Source: Dromiciops gliroides (taxonomy: Eukaryota; Chordata; Mammalia; Microbiotheria; Microbiotheriidae). Taken from it: a DNA stretch of 64,000 bases. Position numbers and translations under genes: made by a program. The notes beneath the pieces were generated by a model. That model was not told where the DNA came from. It ran no database searches and saw only the letters and a program-made list of their open reading frames with translations. Positions 21,621 to 33,935 of the stretch are shown piece by piece; the stretch's first letter is position 1, and each line of letters opens with the position of its first letter. Where the stretch lies: NCBI RefSeq assembly GCF_019393635.1, contig NC_057861.1, positions 544,320,711 to 544,384,710 of the forward strand. Direction: 5' to 3'.

Positions 21621-24300
21621 CAGGTATATAAATCCCACTTGGTCATAGTTTATTATCCTGGTGATCATTTGCTGTAATCTCTTTGCTAATATCTTATTTA
21701 ACATTTTTGCATCAATATTCATTAGGGAAATTGGTCTATAATTTTCTTTCTCTGTTTTGGCTCTGCCTGGTTTTGGTATCAACACCATATTTGTGTCATA
21801 AAAGGAATTTGTAGCACTCCTTCTTCACCTATTTTCCCAAATAATTTGTATAATATTGGAATTAATTGTTCTTTAAATGTCTAGTAGAATTCACTTGTAA
21901 ACCCATCTGGCCCTGGAGACATTTTTCTTTGGGAGTTCATTAATGGCTTCTTCAATTTCTTTTTCTAATATGGGGTTATTTAAGGATTTTATCTCCACTT
22001 CAGTTAACCTGAGCAATTTGTATTTTTGTAAATATTCATCCATTTCATTTAGATTGCCAAATTTATTAGCATACAGTTGGGCAAAATAGTTCCCAATTAT
22101 TGCTTTAATTTCTACTTCATTAGTGGTGAATTTACCTCTTTCATTTTTGATACTGGTAATTTGGTTTTCTTTTCTTTTTTTAATGAAATTAACCAATGGT
22201 TTATCTATTTTATTGATTTTTTCATAAAACCAGCTTAGTTTTATTTATTATTTCCATGGTTTCCTTACTTTCAATTTTATTAATCTCCCCTCTGATTTTC
22301 AGAACTCCTAATTTAGTATTTAAGTGGGGATTTTTAATTTGTTCTTTTTCTAGCTTTTTTAGTTGCATACTCAATTCATCGATCTCTTCTTTCTCACTTT
22401 TATTCATGTGAGTATTTAGAGATTTAAAATTTCCCCTAAGCACTACTTTGGCTGCATCTCATAAGTTTTGGTATGTTGTCTCATTATTGTCATTCTCATA
22501 GATGAAGTTATTGTTTTTATGATTTGTTGTTTGACCCACTCATTCTTTAGAATGAGATTATTTAGTTTCCAATTTTCATTCTACTTTTCCATGGCTCTGT
22601 ATTCCATGTAATTCTTATTGCATCATGATCTGAGAAGGATGCATTTAATATTTCTGCCTTTCTACATTTGACCATGAGATTTTTGTGCCCTAATACATGG
22701 TCAATTTTTGAATATGTGCCATGTACCACTGAGAAAAAAGTATATTTCTTTCTATCCTCATTCAATTTTCTCCAGACATCTATCATGTCTAACTTTTCTA
22801 GTAATCTATTCACCTCATTCACTTCTTTCTTATTTATTTTTTGGCTAGATTTATCTAATTCTGAGAGGGGGAGATTCAGATCCCCCACTAGTATAGTTGG
22901 GCTGTCCATTTCCTCTTGTAACTCATTTAACTTCTCCTCTAAGAATCTGGATGCTATACCACTTGGTGCATACATGTTTAGTATTGATATTACTTCATTA
23001 TCTATAGTAATTTTAGCAAAATGTAGTTTCCTTCCTTATCTCTTTTAATTAGATCTATTTTTGCCTTTGCTTTGTCTGGAATAAGAATTGCTACCTCTGC
23101 TTTTTTGACATCAGCTGAAGCATAATATATTCTGCTTCAACCTTTTACCTTTACTCTGTGTGCATCTCACTGCTTCAAATGTGTTTCTTGTAAACAACAA
23201 ATTGTAGGATTCTGTTTTTTAATCCACTTTGCTATTCGCTTACATTTTATGGCAGAGTTCCTCCCATACAAATTCACAGTTATTATTACTGTCTATTTCC
23301 CTCCATCCTATTTACCCCCTTTGTACTTTCCCCCCCCATTCCTCCTCACCAACATTTTGCTTCTTACCCCAGCCTCCCCCAATCTGCCTTCCCTTTTATC
23401 AGCCCCCTTCCCTTTTCTTTACCCTTTCTCCCCTGCTTCTGCCCTCCCTTCTATCAGCCCCGTTTCCCCCTTGCCCTTTTACTTCCCTAAAGAATAAGCT
23501 AAATTTCTTCATCCAAATGAACATATGTGTTATTCCCTCTTTGAATCAAATCTAGTGAGAGTAAGGTTGAAAGAATGTTCACCCCTCCCTTCTTTCCCTC
23601 TATTGTAATAGGATTTTTGCACCTCTTCATGTGATGTAATTAACCCCATTCCACCTCCCCTTTCCTCTTCTCCCCATAAACTCCTATAATCACATCAATG
23701 ACAATTTATACTTATACCCTCTGTGTAAAAGCCTTCTGTCTGCCCAAATACATATACAGTTCTCAAGAGTTATAAGTATTATTTTCCCATGTATGGATGT
23801 AAACAATTTAACCTTATTGAATAACATTTTTTCCCCGTTTACCTTTTCAAACTTTTCTTGAGTCTTGTATGTTAAGATAAAATTTTCTATTCAGTTCTGG
23901 TATTTTCATCAGGAAACCTTGAAAGTCCCTATTTTATTGAATGTCCATCTTTTCCCCTGAAAGAGAATGATCAGTTTTGCTGGGTAATAAATTCTTGGCT
24001 ACAATCCAAGCACCTTTGCCTTTTAGAATATTGTATTCCAAGTCTTGTGATCCTTTAATGTTGAAGCTGCCAGGTCCTGTGCCATCCTGACTGTGGCTCC
24101 ATGATATTTAAACTGCTTCTTTCTGGCTACTTGGAGTATTTTCTCCTTCACCTGATAATACTGGAATTTGGCTACAATATTCCTTGGAGTTTTCCTTTTG
24201 GAGTCTCTTTCAGGAGGTGATCAGTGAATTCTTTCAATGATGATTTTATCCTCTGATTCTATAATATCAGGGCAGTTCTACTTGATAATTTGTTGTCTAT

Positions 24301-24453
24301 GGCAGTTAGGTGGTGCAGTGGATAGAGCACTGGCCCTGGAGCCAGGAGTACCTGAGTTCAAATCTGGCCTCAGACACTTAACACTTACTAGCTGTGTGAC
24401 CCTGGGCAAGTCACTTAACCCCAACTGCATCACCAAAAAAAAAAAAAAAAAAG
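24301..24453 (+). repeat. Marsupial tRNA-derived SINE
   Basis: Full length with an A18 tail, flanked by imperfect duplications (GATAATTTGTTGTCT at 24284 and GATCATTTGGTGTCT at 24454). Inserted in the minus-strand L1. Confidence 0.9.
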
Positions 24454-24674
24454 ATCATTTGGTGTCTAGACTCTTTCTGATCATGGCTTTCAGGCAGTCC
24501 AATGATTCTCAAATTGTCTCTCCTGGATCTGTTTTCCAAGTCAGTTGTCTTTCCAATGAGGTATTTCACATTTTCTTCTATTTTTTCACTCTTTTGATTC
24601 TGTTTGACTGATTCATGGTGTCTCATAGAGTCATTAATTTCCAACTATCCAATTTGAATTTTGTTTGTTTTGGT

Positions 24675-24823
24675 TTTTTGTTTGTTTTGTGGGGCAATGA
24701 GGGTTAAGTGACTTGCTCAAAGTCACACAGCTAGTAAGTGTCAAGTGTCTGAGGTCGGATTTGAATTTGTACCCTCCTGAATCCAAGGCTGGTGCTTTAT
24801 CCACTGTGCCACCTAGCTGCCCT
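24675..24823 (-). repeat. Marsupial tRNA-derived SINE
   Basis: Antisense copy with a GTTTTGTTTGTTTTGT tail region, inserted in the minus-strand L1. Confidence 0.88.
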
Positions 24824-25025
24824 CACCCCCATTCAAATTTTTAAGGCATTGTTTTTTTTCAGTGAGATTATGCACCTCCTTTTCCATTTGGTCATATGAA
24901 TTTTTTAAGGACTTGTTTTCTTCAATCTTTTTGCTTCCTTTTCTGAGCTGCTTTCTCTTTTTTCATAATTTTCTTGGGTTGTTTTCATTTCTTTCCACAT
25001 TTTTCTTCTACCTCTCTCAATTGAT

Positions 25026-25117
25026 TTTTTTTTTCGTGAGGCAATTGGGGTTAAGTGACTTGCCCAGGGTCACACAGCCAGTAAGTGTTAAGTGTCTGAG
25101 GCCACCCAGCTGCCCCT
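25026..25117 (-). repeat. Marsupial tRNA-derived SINE, internally deleted
   Basis: Antisense. The ends are present but the centre (the CAAATCCGGC to GGATAGAGCAC region) is missing. CTCAATTGATT flanks it on both sides (25016 and 25116), a duplication of 9-11 bp. Confidence 0.82.
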
Positions 25118-26135
25118 CAATTGATTGCTAAAATAATTTTTGAGCTCTTCCAAGAAGGCTTTTTGGTCTTGAGACCAATTCATCTTCCCTCTTGAGGCTT
25201 CACATGTAGGCAATTTGAGAGTATTATCCTCATCTGAGTTTGTGTTTAGCTCTTCCCTGTCAACACAGGAGCTCTCAATGGTAAGAGCTCTTTTTTTCTT
25301 TCTTACTCATATTGCTGCTTATTTTTTTTTTAAGTTGAGGTCTGTTCCTGGGGTCCCAGGGTCACTGTTTCAAGGTTCTTGTGCTAGGGGATAGGGGCTG
25401 TGTCCCTGGCTTTCTACTCTGAAGCCTTTATGGCTTGTGGATTGCTCACTGCCCTGGGCTTGCTCCCTGTGCTTGCTCTGGCACACTGGGATGGCCAGGC
25501 TTAGTCATGCCTGTCCTGTGAGTGGCCCTCTATTTGGCAGCCTGCCCTCTCAGCTGGTGCTGGTGAATCTCACCACTGGCCTGCTGTACCACCAGCTTAC
25601 TGAACCAGGATCAAGGGGCCTCAGTAGCTTGGCTGTGGTCTAGAGCTTCCTGCTGACTTGATCTGACTCCCTCCACACTGGGTGTGCTGTGCTTCCCTTT
25701 TGCCCATGTGAGACTGACATTTCCTGAAATCTTCTAAATTATCTCAGGTTGGAAGATTGTGTCTCGCTGTCTTTTTGTAGGTTATGTAGTTTCAGAATCT
25801 GTTTAGAGGCTTGATTTAATGTTCTTTTTGAGGGAAATGAAGGAGAGCTCAGGCAACTTTCTGGCTTCTCTCTGCCATCTTGGCTCCGCCTCTGGTGGGA
25901 TTTTTCTTACTCAAATATGTATCTTTATATCTTTTATCTAACTCCATAAATGAAGAAGTTCAGTCAGGCTCTTGTATGTTTGTATGTAGCATATTGGTTC
26001 CCCTTCCTTCCTTACTCATTTCATGATATAATTTACTTTCTTTCTCCAATGACCCAAGGAGAGGTAGTTAAGGGGTAAAGGCTACATCAGCTTTTAGGAA
26101 TCTCTTGGAGTGATACTGCAAAATAATTCAACCTG

Positions 26136-26277
26136 GGGGCAGCTAGGTGGCACAGTGGATAGAGCACCAGCACTGGATTCAGGAGTAGCTGAGTTCAAAT
26201 CCAGCCTTAGACACTTAACACTTACTAGCTGAGTGACCCTGGGCAAGTCACTTAACCCCAATTGCCTCACTTAAAAA
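26136..26277 (+). repeat. Marsupial tRNA-derived SINE with exact target duplication
   Basis: Full length, bounded by AAATAATTCAACCTG at 26121-26135 and 26278-26292. A young insertion. Confidence 0.93.
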
Positions 26278-26809
26278 AATAATTCAACCTGAGAGGTGAG
26301 AAGGCAATATTCTAGGAATAGGGATATTGAGTAGTACACTTTGGTTGCAGCACTGAATACTGGTTGTAGAGTACTGAAATATAAGTTAGTGGGTTCAAAA
26401 TACAAAATATTTTAGGGATCCATGATTTCTTCAAAGTAAAGGAATACTCTTTCCACTGATGCAGATCCCATTCTCTCCCCCTTAGAAAAATCTCCATGAA
26501 TAGCTGTGACCAAAAGCATTAATCATCTACTACATAATCCTTTGGTGATGAAGTTTTCCAGTCTTAGATATTTGAACTCAAATGTCCAATATAGAGTCTG
26601 TTGCTAGGCCTGCAATCAGTTCTTTTCAGCTTAACAGGAGCTGCCAGCATTTGTACTTCAGTAACCTAGGGTTAGCCTCCATAACAAGAAGCACTGAGAG
26701 CAAATGCTAAATATAATCATCACATAAAAGGATAAATACATGGTGAGAAAAGAAGGATTGGCTGTCATCAACAGTGTCTTCTTCTGACTTATGAAAAATG
26801 CTATCCATT

Positions 26810-27085
26810 TCTCAAGAAAGAAATTATGGTGTCTGAATACAGATAGAAACATACGTTTTTTGTTTATTTTTCTTGGGTTTTTTGTCTGTTTTCTTTCACA
26901 ATTTGACTAATATGGAAATGTTTTGCATGACTACACATATATAACTTATATTGAATTCCTTGTTTTCTTAAATGGGAGGGGGATGGAGGAAGAGAATTTG
27001 GAGCACAAAATTTTAAAAATGGACATTAAAATTGTTTTTACATGCAATTGGGGAAAAATAAAATTCTAAATTAAAAAGAAAACCA
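26810..27085 (+). mobile_element. L1 3' UTR fragment
   Basis: This matches the L1 3' end found elsewhere in the window (TTTGCATGACTACACATATA...GGGGAAAAATAAAAT). It is severely 5' truncated and followed by a SINE. Confidence 0.7.
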
Positions 27086-27091
27086 ATAATG

Positions 27092-27236
27092 TCAGTGCAG
27101 CTAGGTGGATAAAGCAACGGCCCTGGATTCAGGAGGACCTGAGTTCAAATCCTGCCTCAGACACTTGACATTTTCTAGCTGTGTGACCCAGGGCAAATCA
27201 CTTAACCCTCACTGCCCTGCAAAAAGAAAAAAAAAT
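27092..27236 (+). repeat. Marsupial tRNA-derived SINE
   Basis: Lacks the GGCGCAGT block near its start; otherwise full length with a mixed A tail. Confidence 0.85.
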
Positions 27237-27514
27237 GTCCTCTTCTTTACCACCACACCTTCGTAAAGTTGTATGACTACCATCCTTTCTCTATTTTCTA
27301 TCTTCTTTTACCCTATTCCTCCTCAAAAGTGTTTTGCTTCTGACTACCCCCTCCCCTGCTCTGTCCTCCCTTCTTTTACCCCTCTCTCTTATCTACTTCC
27401 CCTCCTACTTTTTGATATTTACTCTATTTTCTATCTTTTTCTCTGTTTTCTATCTTGACTACCATCCTTTCAATTGTGTCTTATTCTCTAGTTATATGTA
27501 TATATGTCATGTTT

Positions 27515-27768
27515 TCCTGGACGACTAGATAAGCACAGTTGATAAAACACTGGGCCAGAAGTCAGGATGACCTAAAATCAAATATGGTCTTAGATACTTC
27601 CTAGTTGTGAGACCCTGGGCAAGTCACTTAACCCTGTTTGCCCCAGTTTCCTCACCTGTCAAATGAGCTAGAAAAGGAAATGGCAAACCACTCCAGTATC
27701 TTTGCCAAGCAAACCCCAAATGGGGTCAAGCAGAGGCAGACACAGCTGAAAAACAACTGAACAACAAC
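27515..27768 (+). repeat. CORE-type SINE with RTE-like tail
   Basis: It starts with a diverged tRNA-like part, then a CORE segment, then AGGAAATGGCAAACCACTCC and AAAACAACTGAACAACAACA. The tail matches BovB/RTE 3' ends. Confidence 0.75.
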
Positions 27769-28825
27769 ATGTTTTCCTACTAGAATTCAATGTCCTCCTT
27801 AAGGACAGTTACTATGTCTTATGTGAACTTTATATTTCACCAAGCACCTAGTAGAGCTCTTTGGACATTAGGAAGCTTTTTTTGTAGCTATCACAATTGC
27901 TTGTGCCATATCCAAGGTGTGAAAGCTGCTTTAATGGATGGATAAAGTGATGATAGAGAGCTATGTAAGTCATGAAAGATCAAGGCTACCAAAACTTTAC
28001 CCTATTTTACCTAGCTTCAAAGTGGGAACCTAGAAGAGGACACTTGCTGGAGAAAAGGGATGATGACAATGTGTTGACACTGTTTTACAACTGCTTTTGA
28101 AATGCTTTCACTAATTGTTTTCTATTGTTTACCTAGATTTTTAGTTAGCACAATGGATAGCTACATCTAAGTTTAGCCTCAGTGGTTCTCAGTGTCTTTT
28201 TGGAATGGGGGCAGTAGTGACGTAAAGTACATTTATGAGGGAATGTGGCCTAAAATATGAATCCAGGTCTATGAGGATCTGTTGCTTTTTTTTTTTTTTA
28301 AGCAAATTGGAAACACGTTAATTAAATTGAACATTTTCCTTTCAAGCTTGCCCTTAAAATGTTCATTTGACACTGTAATGTTTCTGAAAGTTCAGAACTC
28401 CTCTAAACTTCCTTATCCTATACAATTATTTCCCTGAATTCACCTAACTTTTTTTTTTCCTGTATGGGGTTAGGGAGTGGGTGGCATGAGACAGGACAGG
28501 ACACATTGTGATTTGTCCTCAGACCTAGGAATGCCTCTAATAACTTCTTTCAATAACTTTTACCAGCTAACTTACCAGATGGAGCTAAGTTTATCACATC
28601 CAGAGTTCAGGCATATAGGACTGGGGTCACTGTGCCTGACCCTGCTAAATGCTGTTTTTCTTCATCTCCTAGGCTGTTTCTGAGGTAGAAAATGTAAATA
28701 TTTCACTGAAAAGTATCAGGTTCTGAGCACTTCTCATTTCCTTTTTTTATGCTTTGGTCATATCTGTATGTGGCCACTTGTACCTTCAGCTACTCACCTT
28801 AATCTTCAAAACAGAAAATAAATTC
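27769..28825. other. Flank downstream of the ABCA gene, nothing recognised
   Basis: Past the poly(A) signal of the ABCA gene. T/A runs only, with no exon or repeat that I can support. Confidence 0.5.
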
Positions 28826-28831
28826 TTTATT
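28826..28831 (-). promoter_or_regulatory. Candidate poly(A) signal of the ABCA gene
   Basis: AATAAA on the minus strand, about 125 bp after the TGA stop of the last ABCA exon. It is the first canonical hexamer downstream. A transcript ending here would have a short 3' UTR. Confidence 0.6.
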
Positions 28832-28955
28832 ACATTCATACAACAAAATAGAGATGTTGAATTGTCTTCCATCTTTGCACCAGGTATAAGCAACAGCTGT
28901 AGATATGGTGAGGGCCAGTTGTACAACTTTTTGTTACTATTTTCTTTTTACTCTT

Positions 28956-29075
28956 TCATTCTGTTTTCTCTCCTAGATTACAAAAGCTCATGAAGACTTG
29001 CTCCAATGTAGTCTGACTGACGGAATAGTCCTCCAAATTGTATTCCTCTTTGATATTCTCCATCACACCAAAAAC
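28956..29075 (-). CDS. ABCA terminal coding exon
   Basis: 120 bp, 39 codons plus TGA at 28958-28956. The acceptor is GCTATTCCAAAG above 29075. The product is VFGVMENIKEEYNLEDYSVS followed by QTTLEQVFMSFCNLGEKTE. The VFG.(L/M)E..KE.Y...DYSVSQ..LEQVF.SF pattern is the conserved C-terminus of ABCA proteins; the short tail after SF is family-typical. This exon starts with Val rather than Met, so an ATG-based search misses it. Confidence 0.93.
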   Translation of the reverse strand, partial: VFGVMENIKEEYNLEDYSVSQTTLEQVFMSFCNLGEKTE

Positions 29076-29691
29076 CTTTGGAATAGCAGACAGAATCATT
29101 TTAAGGTCCTGGAGGAGCAAGGTGTAGGAGACCCAAGACCATAGTTCTTAAGAGTGTATTAGGAGTAAATAGTACATATGTGGTTATTTTAGTAGGAAAG
29201 TAGGTAAAGCAGAGAAGTAAGGTACAGAATTGGAGAAAGTATTTCTTTCTCCATTCCCCACTTATGTTCTTGGAGTGAAACAACAAACTTTGAAGGGACA
29301 GGCCTCCAGAGAGGTATTAAACTTTAGGATTCTTTGGCAAGGAAGGCAGAATGCAAAATGCCCCAAAGGTTCGGCACAGAATTCACATATATTTTAAGGG
29401 ACTCAAGTCAGACCTAGAGAATATTTTTTTGTGGGGGAGGCCTATAATTTGGTGTAGGAAACTCCCTCTACCAATACAACTATTCTGCAATTTATAGTCC
29501 TTGAGTGTTGCCTGGGAAAAATTAAGGTCAAGAAATCCTAGAAGATAAAGCAAGCCATGTTGGATGTCAGAGAAGAAACTTATATAGAATAGAATGATTT
29601 CTTCTCAGAAACGTGTCCCAAAGTTCTACATTACCCACTCACTGTGAGGCTGTTTTTCTCTCTTGTGGTATTCAGATTGTCTTGTACTCAC

Positions 29692-29765
29692 CTTTGCCCA
29701 GCTGAGATTCTCACTTGAAATGTGGTAGTGGATCATTCCTTGATGCTCTTGTATAATTGTGCTGT
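29692..29765 (-). CDS. ABCA exon: small exon of the C-terminal regulatory region
   Basis: 74 bp, completing one codon and adding 24. The acceptor is CTTTTTCTCAG above 29765 and the donor is CAAAG/GTGAGT at 29691. The product is (D)STIIQEHQGMIHYHI followed by SSENLSWAK. This matches the EDEHQGMVHYHL..LSWAK segment of ABCA3-type proteins. It lies 10.8 kb from the previous exon, across an intron holding a HAL1-like L1 and several SINEs, yet its phase fits exactly on both sides. Confidence 0.9.
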
Positions 29766-31678
29766 CTGAGAAAAAGCAAGAGGCTCCTTGTAAGGGAAAA
29801 GGTTGGGAGAAAGCATTTCTAGGCAGATTAATTTTTTTCAATCCAAAGTAATTATGGATATTAACCCAACTATTCACATTAAAGGAGAATATATATACAC
29901 TGAGAATTTAAAACCTCTTTTTCCTGTGAAACTCGTTATATGTTTGCTTATTGTACTAGTAGTAGTAGATTAATTCTAGTTATATTTGACTGATGATGAC
30001 ATGCTCTCTATGACATAAGAAGGCTGGCTTCTCAATTTTAGGTACAATTTTCAGGAAATGTGATAAGGAAGTATAAATCAATTCTTAATGTCTTAACCCC
30101 TAGAACAATACCTAAACCTTTTGAAAACCTATACATATCATAAAAATTTATACCAGGACAAAGTTCCAAGGGGATAGGCATTAGCTATTCTTTACTAGCT
30201 GGTTATGCCTTTAGAAAGGCCAACAAAACTTTTGACTTGAACAATGTTTTCTAATGTTTTTTGGTAGTTTCTGTGACTCATTTTTATTATATGTATATGT
30301 GGGTTTGCTTCTTAGATTCTTGTTACTGAAAGTTTTTATCTCTCCTCAATCTGAGGAATGAAAATAAATATTTCTTTCTATAGATATATGTGTGCATATA
30401 CACATTTATTTTTTCAATATTACTCTGTAAGGACTTTTGTTCCTAATTAAGTTCTTTGGGTATTAGAAGTTTGTTCCCTTGCCCTGTGGAAACTGAGTTA
30501 TTATTTCAAACATGGAAGTCTAAGAGTGGTAGGGGAGAGAAATATAAAGTAGCACTTCTTTAAGAACTTTGATTTATTACTCATGAGAACAATCCAAGGT
30601 AATTATCTTAGCATTTACCAGATAATTGGTTTTTTTTTGCTTTTACTCTAAAATTTGTTGAGAAGGCCTTTCTCTCTCTCTCCCCAATAATAACTTCATC
30701 AATAATTATTCATAAGCCTCAGATGGCCCCATAGTACCTGGCATCAAAGATGATCCTCTATTTTCCTCCATTAGCCAGAGAACAGTTCATTCTAATACAT
30801 CCATTACCCTCAACCAATTGCATTGTTCAAAGATCTCAATACACATATCTGGAAATTAAAGTGGCAAATAACACCTTGTTCTACCCAGTTACCATCTTGG
30901 AACTTATGAAAAGCATGAAGCATCTCCAAAACATGCAATATAGTGAACTTTTCCTATAAAAAGGGAGAAGCTGGGAAGCCATCTTTGGAGCTGCCATATC
31001 ACTGCAATCTAAAGAACTACCCCTTCAACACTCCAATCTGGACAGATTTGGAAGGCTATAATATTCCATTCTCATATACATCTGAATGTAAAGAATAGAC
31101 TTTAATTGTATCCTTGCCATATGTGGGTTTTAAGCATGCGTTTACTTACCTTTTCCTAGAATAGATAGTCAGGTGTGCACATAATTTCTCACTTGGAAAT
31201 GCATTTGCTACCAAATGAAGGATGTGAATTTGGTGGGACCAGTGCTATGTAGGAACTAAACTAAATTGTTAACCTAAGTCCCCATCTTACTCCTGTCCTC
31301 AGAGAGAGTTGGTATGGGGATTATGTTGGATTCACTATGAATGAAATCAATATCCCTTTTTAAAGCCAATTGATATTAAGTGGTTAAATGAAACAGGAGT
31401 ACTGACTACTGAGCCCTTACAATGAGGGTGGGGGTGGGAAATACAACCAATAGGTACTTGGCTGATGGCAGAGAAAGGAGAACCCCACAAACAATTTAAC
31501 AATATTAAATTGCTCCTATTTTCTCATTCATGTTTACCTTCTTATGGCCCTTTCAGTCTTGTGTTTAAATGTCAAATTTCCTATTCAGCTCTATTTCCTC
31601 TATTTTGTTAATTATGCATTTTTTTCTTTTGAAGGATTATACTCAATTTTCTTGGGTGGGTTATTTTTGGTTGGAAAG

Positions 31679-31680
<2 letters not shown>
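29766..31680. other. Unique part of an ABCA intron
   Basis: About 1.9 kb without a named repeat, part of the 10.8-kb intron between exons 40541 and 29765. A small open frame at 30750-30959 has no resemblance to known families. Confidence 0.5.

Positions 31681-31685
<5 letters not shown>

Positions 31686-31749
<64 letters not shown>
31686..31749. repeat. (CA)n microsatellite
   Basis: About 32 CA units in the ABCA 10.8-kb intron, just upstream of the HAL1-like element. Confidence 0.95.
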
Positions 31750-31750
<1 letters not shown>

Positions 31751-31989
31751 AAAGAACTTCATCAATAGGGCAGTTTGAAAGAGTCTACTTAAGGAGCATG
31801 GATGTGGGGGGTCAGAGTCAAGATGGTAGAAGAAAGGCTGTAACTTTTGGAGTTCCCCACGATTTGTCCACATACCTTCAAAAAAATGCCATAAGACAAT
31901 TCCTGGACTAGCAGAACCACCCCCACCCCCCAAACAGAGTGAGATCATTTTCCAGCCAAAGACAGCTTTAAAAGGGCAGCAAGGGGCAG

Positions 31990-32132
31990 GGGGGCAGCTA
32001 GGTGGCACAGTGGATAGAACACCGGCCCTGGAGTCAGAAGTACCTGAATTCAAATCCAGCCTCAGACACTTAAGACTTACTGGCTGTGTGACCCTGGGCA
32101 AGTCACTTAACCCCAATTGCCTCATCAAGAAA
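31990..32132 (+). repeat. Marsupial tRNA-derived SINE
   Basis: Full length, inserted in the 5' UTR of the HAL1-like element. Confidence 0.9.
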
Positions 32133-33814
32133 TAAACAATCCCCCAACCCCCAAAACCAAAAAGGGGCAGCAAGGAAGGTCTGCTATACTGGGGTGAGAG
32201 AGGAGCACAGCATGCAGTGCAGATCCAGCCCCAGGCAGGCCTTGCCTCTAGGGCCTCAGAACCATCAGCCACAGTGACTACTTCTGAAACTCAGCTCATT
32301 GACTGGTGAGGGGGTACAACGGTTGGCCAGTGGGAAAATAGTAGGGGCCTCTCCTTGAGTACCCATCTTCTGAACCAGTAACAGACTTCAGTGGCAGTGG
32401 CCCAGTGGAGGGGCATTGGCACATCAAGCTTGTGACCACAGAGAATCAGATTTCAATCAGATTTCTGTTTCTGGGTTAAAGAGCAAGCAGGCCTGTGGTT
32501 ACTTCCAGGCCAGGCAGGCCGAGAACGAGCCTCTCCTTAATTGCACCACCTGGGACCCCCTGAAACCTGGGACAGTACATCCTGAAAACAGTGCTTTACT
32601 TTAAGAAGGAGTTAGAAGTCAAGAAATAGGCTGGCAAAATGAGAAGTCAGAAGAAGCAGCAGACCATCAGAAGTTTCTTTGGTGACAAAGTAGACCAAAA
32701 TACACCCTGAGAAGAAGATAACAAAGTCAAAGAGTCTACATTCAAAGCTTCCAAGAAAAATATGAATTGGTCTCAGGCCATGGAAGTGCTAAAAATGACT
32801 TTGAAGATGAAGTAAGAGAGGTAGAGGGAAAAGTAACAGAGGTAGAGGAAAAAATGGAAAGAGAAATGAGAGTGATGCAGGAAGGTCATGAAAAAAGGTC
32901 AACAGCTTGAAAAGTCAAATTGGCCAAATGGAAAAGGAGGTAGAGAAACTCTCTGAAGAAAATCATTGTTTAAAAATTAGGATAGAGCAAATAGAAACTA
33001 ATGACTTCATGAGAAATCAAGACACAGTAAAGCAAATCCAAATGAATAAAAAAATAGAGGGCAATATGAAATATCTCCTTGGAAAAACAGCTGACCTGGA
33101 AACTTGATCCAGGAGAGATAATTTGAAAATCATTAGACTACCTGAAAATCATGACAAAATGAGAGTTTAGACATCATCTTCCAAGAAATTGTCAGGGAAA
33201 ATTGCCCTGGTATTCTAGAAGCAGAAGGTAAAATAGAAATTGAAAGAATCCACCCATCACCTCCTGAAAGAGATCCCAAAAGGAAAACTTCCAGGAATAT
33301 TATAGCCAAATTCCAGAGCTCCCAAGTCAAAGAGAAAATATTGCAAGTAGTTAGAAAGAAACAATTCAAGTACTGTGGAGCTACAGTCAGGATAACACAA
33401 GATCCAGCAGCTTCTACATTAAAGGATATGAGGGCATGGAATACAATATTCTGGAGGGCAAAAGAACTGGGATTACAACCAAGAATCACATGCCCAGCAA
33501 AACTGAGTATAATCTTTCAGGGGAAAAACTGGGACTTCAATGAAAAAGAGGACTTTCAGGCATTCATGATGACAAGACCTGAACTGAATAGAAAATTTGA
33601 TTTTCAAATACAAGACCCTAGAGATGCATAAAAAGGTAAACAGAAAAAAGAAATCATGAGGGATATTAAAAGATTAAACTGTTCACATTCCTACATGAGA
33701 AGATGATACTTCTAACTCATAAGAACTCTCTCAGTTTTAGGGCATCTGAAAGGAATATACTTAGACAGAAGGCACAGGTGTGAAATGAATATGAAGGGAT
33801 AATATCTATTTTTT

Positions 33815-33935
33815 TGTTTTGTGGGACAATGAGGGTTAAGTGACTTGCCCAGGGTTACACAGCTAGTAAGTGTCAGGTGTCTGAGGCCAGACTTGAACTC
33901 AGGCTTTATCCACTGTGCCACCTAGCTGCCCCCAG
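33815..33935 (-). repeat. Marsupial tRNA-derived SINE, partial
   Basis: Antisense, with about 20 bp missing near the CCTGGATTCAGGAG part. Inserted after ORF1 of the HAL1-like element. Confidence 0.85.

Larger units (their letters stand above)
21620..25892 (-). mobile_element. L1 5' end to RT (minus strand); right piece of the split insertion
   Basis: On the minus strand the order is 5' UTR starting GGCGGAGCCAAGATGGCAGA (25890), degenerate ORF1 (24400-24650), a pyrimidine-rich spacer, the ORF2 endonuclease (22562-22975; LVGDLNLPLSELD, SKIDHVLGHKN, SDHDAIRITW) and the RT start (21585-22440; [19 protein letters not shown]). Three SINEs interrupt it. The missing RT core is where the ERV and its neighbours lie, so roughly 1.4-1.6 kb of L1 has been lost. 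Confidence 0.85.

Noticed and set aside
31544..31778. Frames ending in Thr-His repeats
   Set aside because: They read through the (CA)n repeat at 31686-31749.
31661..32272. 203-codon open frame on the minus strand, the longest in the window
   Set aside because: It is made of the reverse of a SINE, an L1 5' UTR and a CA repeat read as alternating Cys/Val. No protein family fits.
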